NCBI GenBank assembly: GCA_021771695.1
Contig: JAETON010000030.1
Span: forward strand, 1-33,149
DNA: 33,149 bases
Direction: 5' to 3'
Source of the DNA: Lachnospiraceae bacterium
GTDB lineage: Bacteria; Bacillota; Clostridia; Lachnospirales; Lachnospiraceae
The notes beneath the pieces were generated by a model. It had not been told where the DNA came from and did not search any database. It saw only the letters and a program-made list of their open reading frames with translations. Positions 32,953 to 33,149 of this stretch are shown piece by piece (within the stretch, counting starts at the first letter, position 1; every line of letters starts with the position of its first letter). Made by a program: the position numbers and the translations under genes.

Positions 32953-32981
32953 TTGACATTTGCTATGACCTTCTGTATAAT
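32953..32981 (+). promoter_or_regulatory. Consensus promoter of the tRNA cluster
   Basis: A perfect TTGACA (32953-32958), a 17-bp spacer and a perfect TATAAT (32976-32981). Transcription would start near 32988, 46 bp before the first tRNA. A full-consensus promoter fits the high demand for stable RNA. Confidence 0.9.
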
Positions 32982-33033
32982 AAATCTTGCTGTTGAGGAA
33001 AACAGTTTTAAAGAAAGGTTGTTATAGAAGTTA

Positions 33034-33108
33034 CGGGGTGTGGCTCAGCTTGGCTAGAGCGCTTGATTTGGGATCAAGAGGTCGCAGGTTCGAATCCTGT
33101 CACCCCGA
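33034..33108 (+). tRNA. tRNA-Pro (anticodon TGG)
   Basis: A 75-base cloverleaf. Acceptor CGGGGTG (33034-33040) pairs with CACCCCG (33101-33107), with discriminator A33108. The anticodon stem CTTGA/TCAAG encloses loop TTTGGGA with anticodon TGG at 33069-33071 (reads CCA and related proline codons). The T-loop GGTTCGAATCC is standard. The CCA end is not encoded. It is the first of a tRNA cluster behind a consensus promoter. Confidence 0.96.
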
Positions 33109-33112
33109 CTAA

Positions 33113-33149
33113 GCGGGTGTAGTTCAATGGTAGAACTCCAGCCTTCCAA
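33113..33149 (+). tRNA. tRNA-Gly (anticodon TCC), cut by window end
   Basis: The 5' half of a tRNA: acceptor GCGGGTG (33113-33119), D-arm GTTCAATGGTAGAAC, anticodon stem CCAGC and loop CTTCCAA with anticodon TCC at 33145-33147. The sequence ends in the anticodon loop. It lies 4 bases after tRNA-Pro. Confidence 0.92.

Noticed and set aside
1-33149. CRISPR array, insertion sequence, integrase or phage gene
   Set aside because: No regularly spaced repeats, no transposase or recombinase motifs and no compositional break were seen on either strand.

Overview
The window is AT-rich and reads as a chromosomal segment of a strictly anaerobic, spore-forming Clostridia species, most likely a Lachnospiraceae gut bacterium. 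The indicators are a [FeFe]-hydrogenase maturase (HydF), class III anaerobic ribonucleotide reductase (NrdDG), a long single-chain FGAM synthase (PurL), sporulation and germination cell-wall enzymes (a CwlD-like amidase and a LysM-GH18 protein), T-box and glycine riboswitch control, and strong AGGAGG-type ribosome binding sites with occasional TTG and GTG starts. Nearly all of it is core genome. I see no insertion sequence, prophage, integrase or CRISPR array.

Layout. At 1-2.5 kb is the end of a sugar operon: the tail of an unknown gene, a PTS EIIBC permease and a class II aldolase, closed by a bidirectional terminator. At 2.5-9.2 kb a small minus-strand gene resembles only the N-terminus of aspartase. 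Diverging from it is a run of an unrecognised 134-aa protein, a lipoprotein nuclease, hydF, gltX, a compact UvrD-like helicase that overlaps gltX, and a DUF1653 protein. At 9.2-16.6 kb a minus-strand DUF1292 gene is followed by a tight plus-strand cluster: a CPA2-type antiporter, two tandem AstE/AspA-like proteins with altered zinc-site residues, and purL. A minus-strand CNNM/CorC-like gene (16.6-17.9 kb) diverges from an ogt, nitroreductase and mntP operon.

At 19.6-23.3 kb two NrdR boxes precede nrdD, nrdG and a cwlD-like amidase gene. An orphan ABC substrate-binding lipoprotein gene lies convergent to that operon. At 24.5-27.4 kb a complete T-box leader, whose specifier I read as the valine codon GUA, precedes a PLP aminotransferase gene and then a spore-type GH18 gene. 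At 27.4-29.2 kb a single-aptamer glycine riboswitch with its own terminator precedes an alanine/glycine:sodium symporter. From 29.2 kb to the end come yerC, a DUF1836 regulator gene on the opposite strand, pcrA, a small acidic membrane protein, and a consensus promoter driving a tRNA cluster (tRNA-Pro, then a tRNA-Gly cut by the window end).

The main points of interest are the tandem AstE-like pair with lost zinc ligands, the stand-alone aspartase-N-terminus protein, the valine T-box on an aminotransferase, and a perfect palindrome that holds the stop codons of two convergent genes. All calls come from reading the sequence and from memory of the families; no database search was run.
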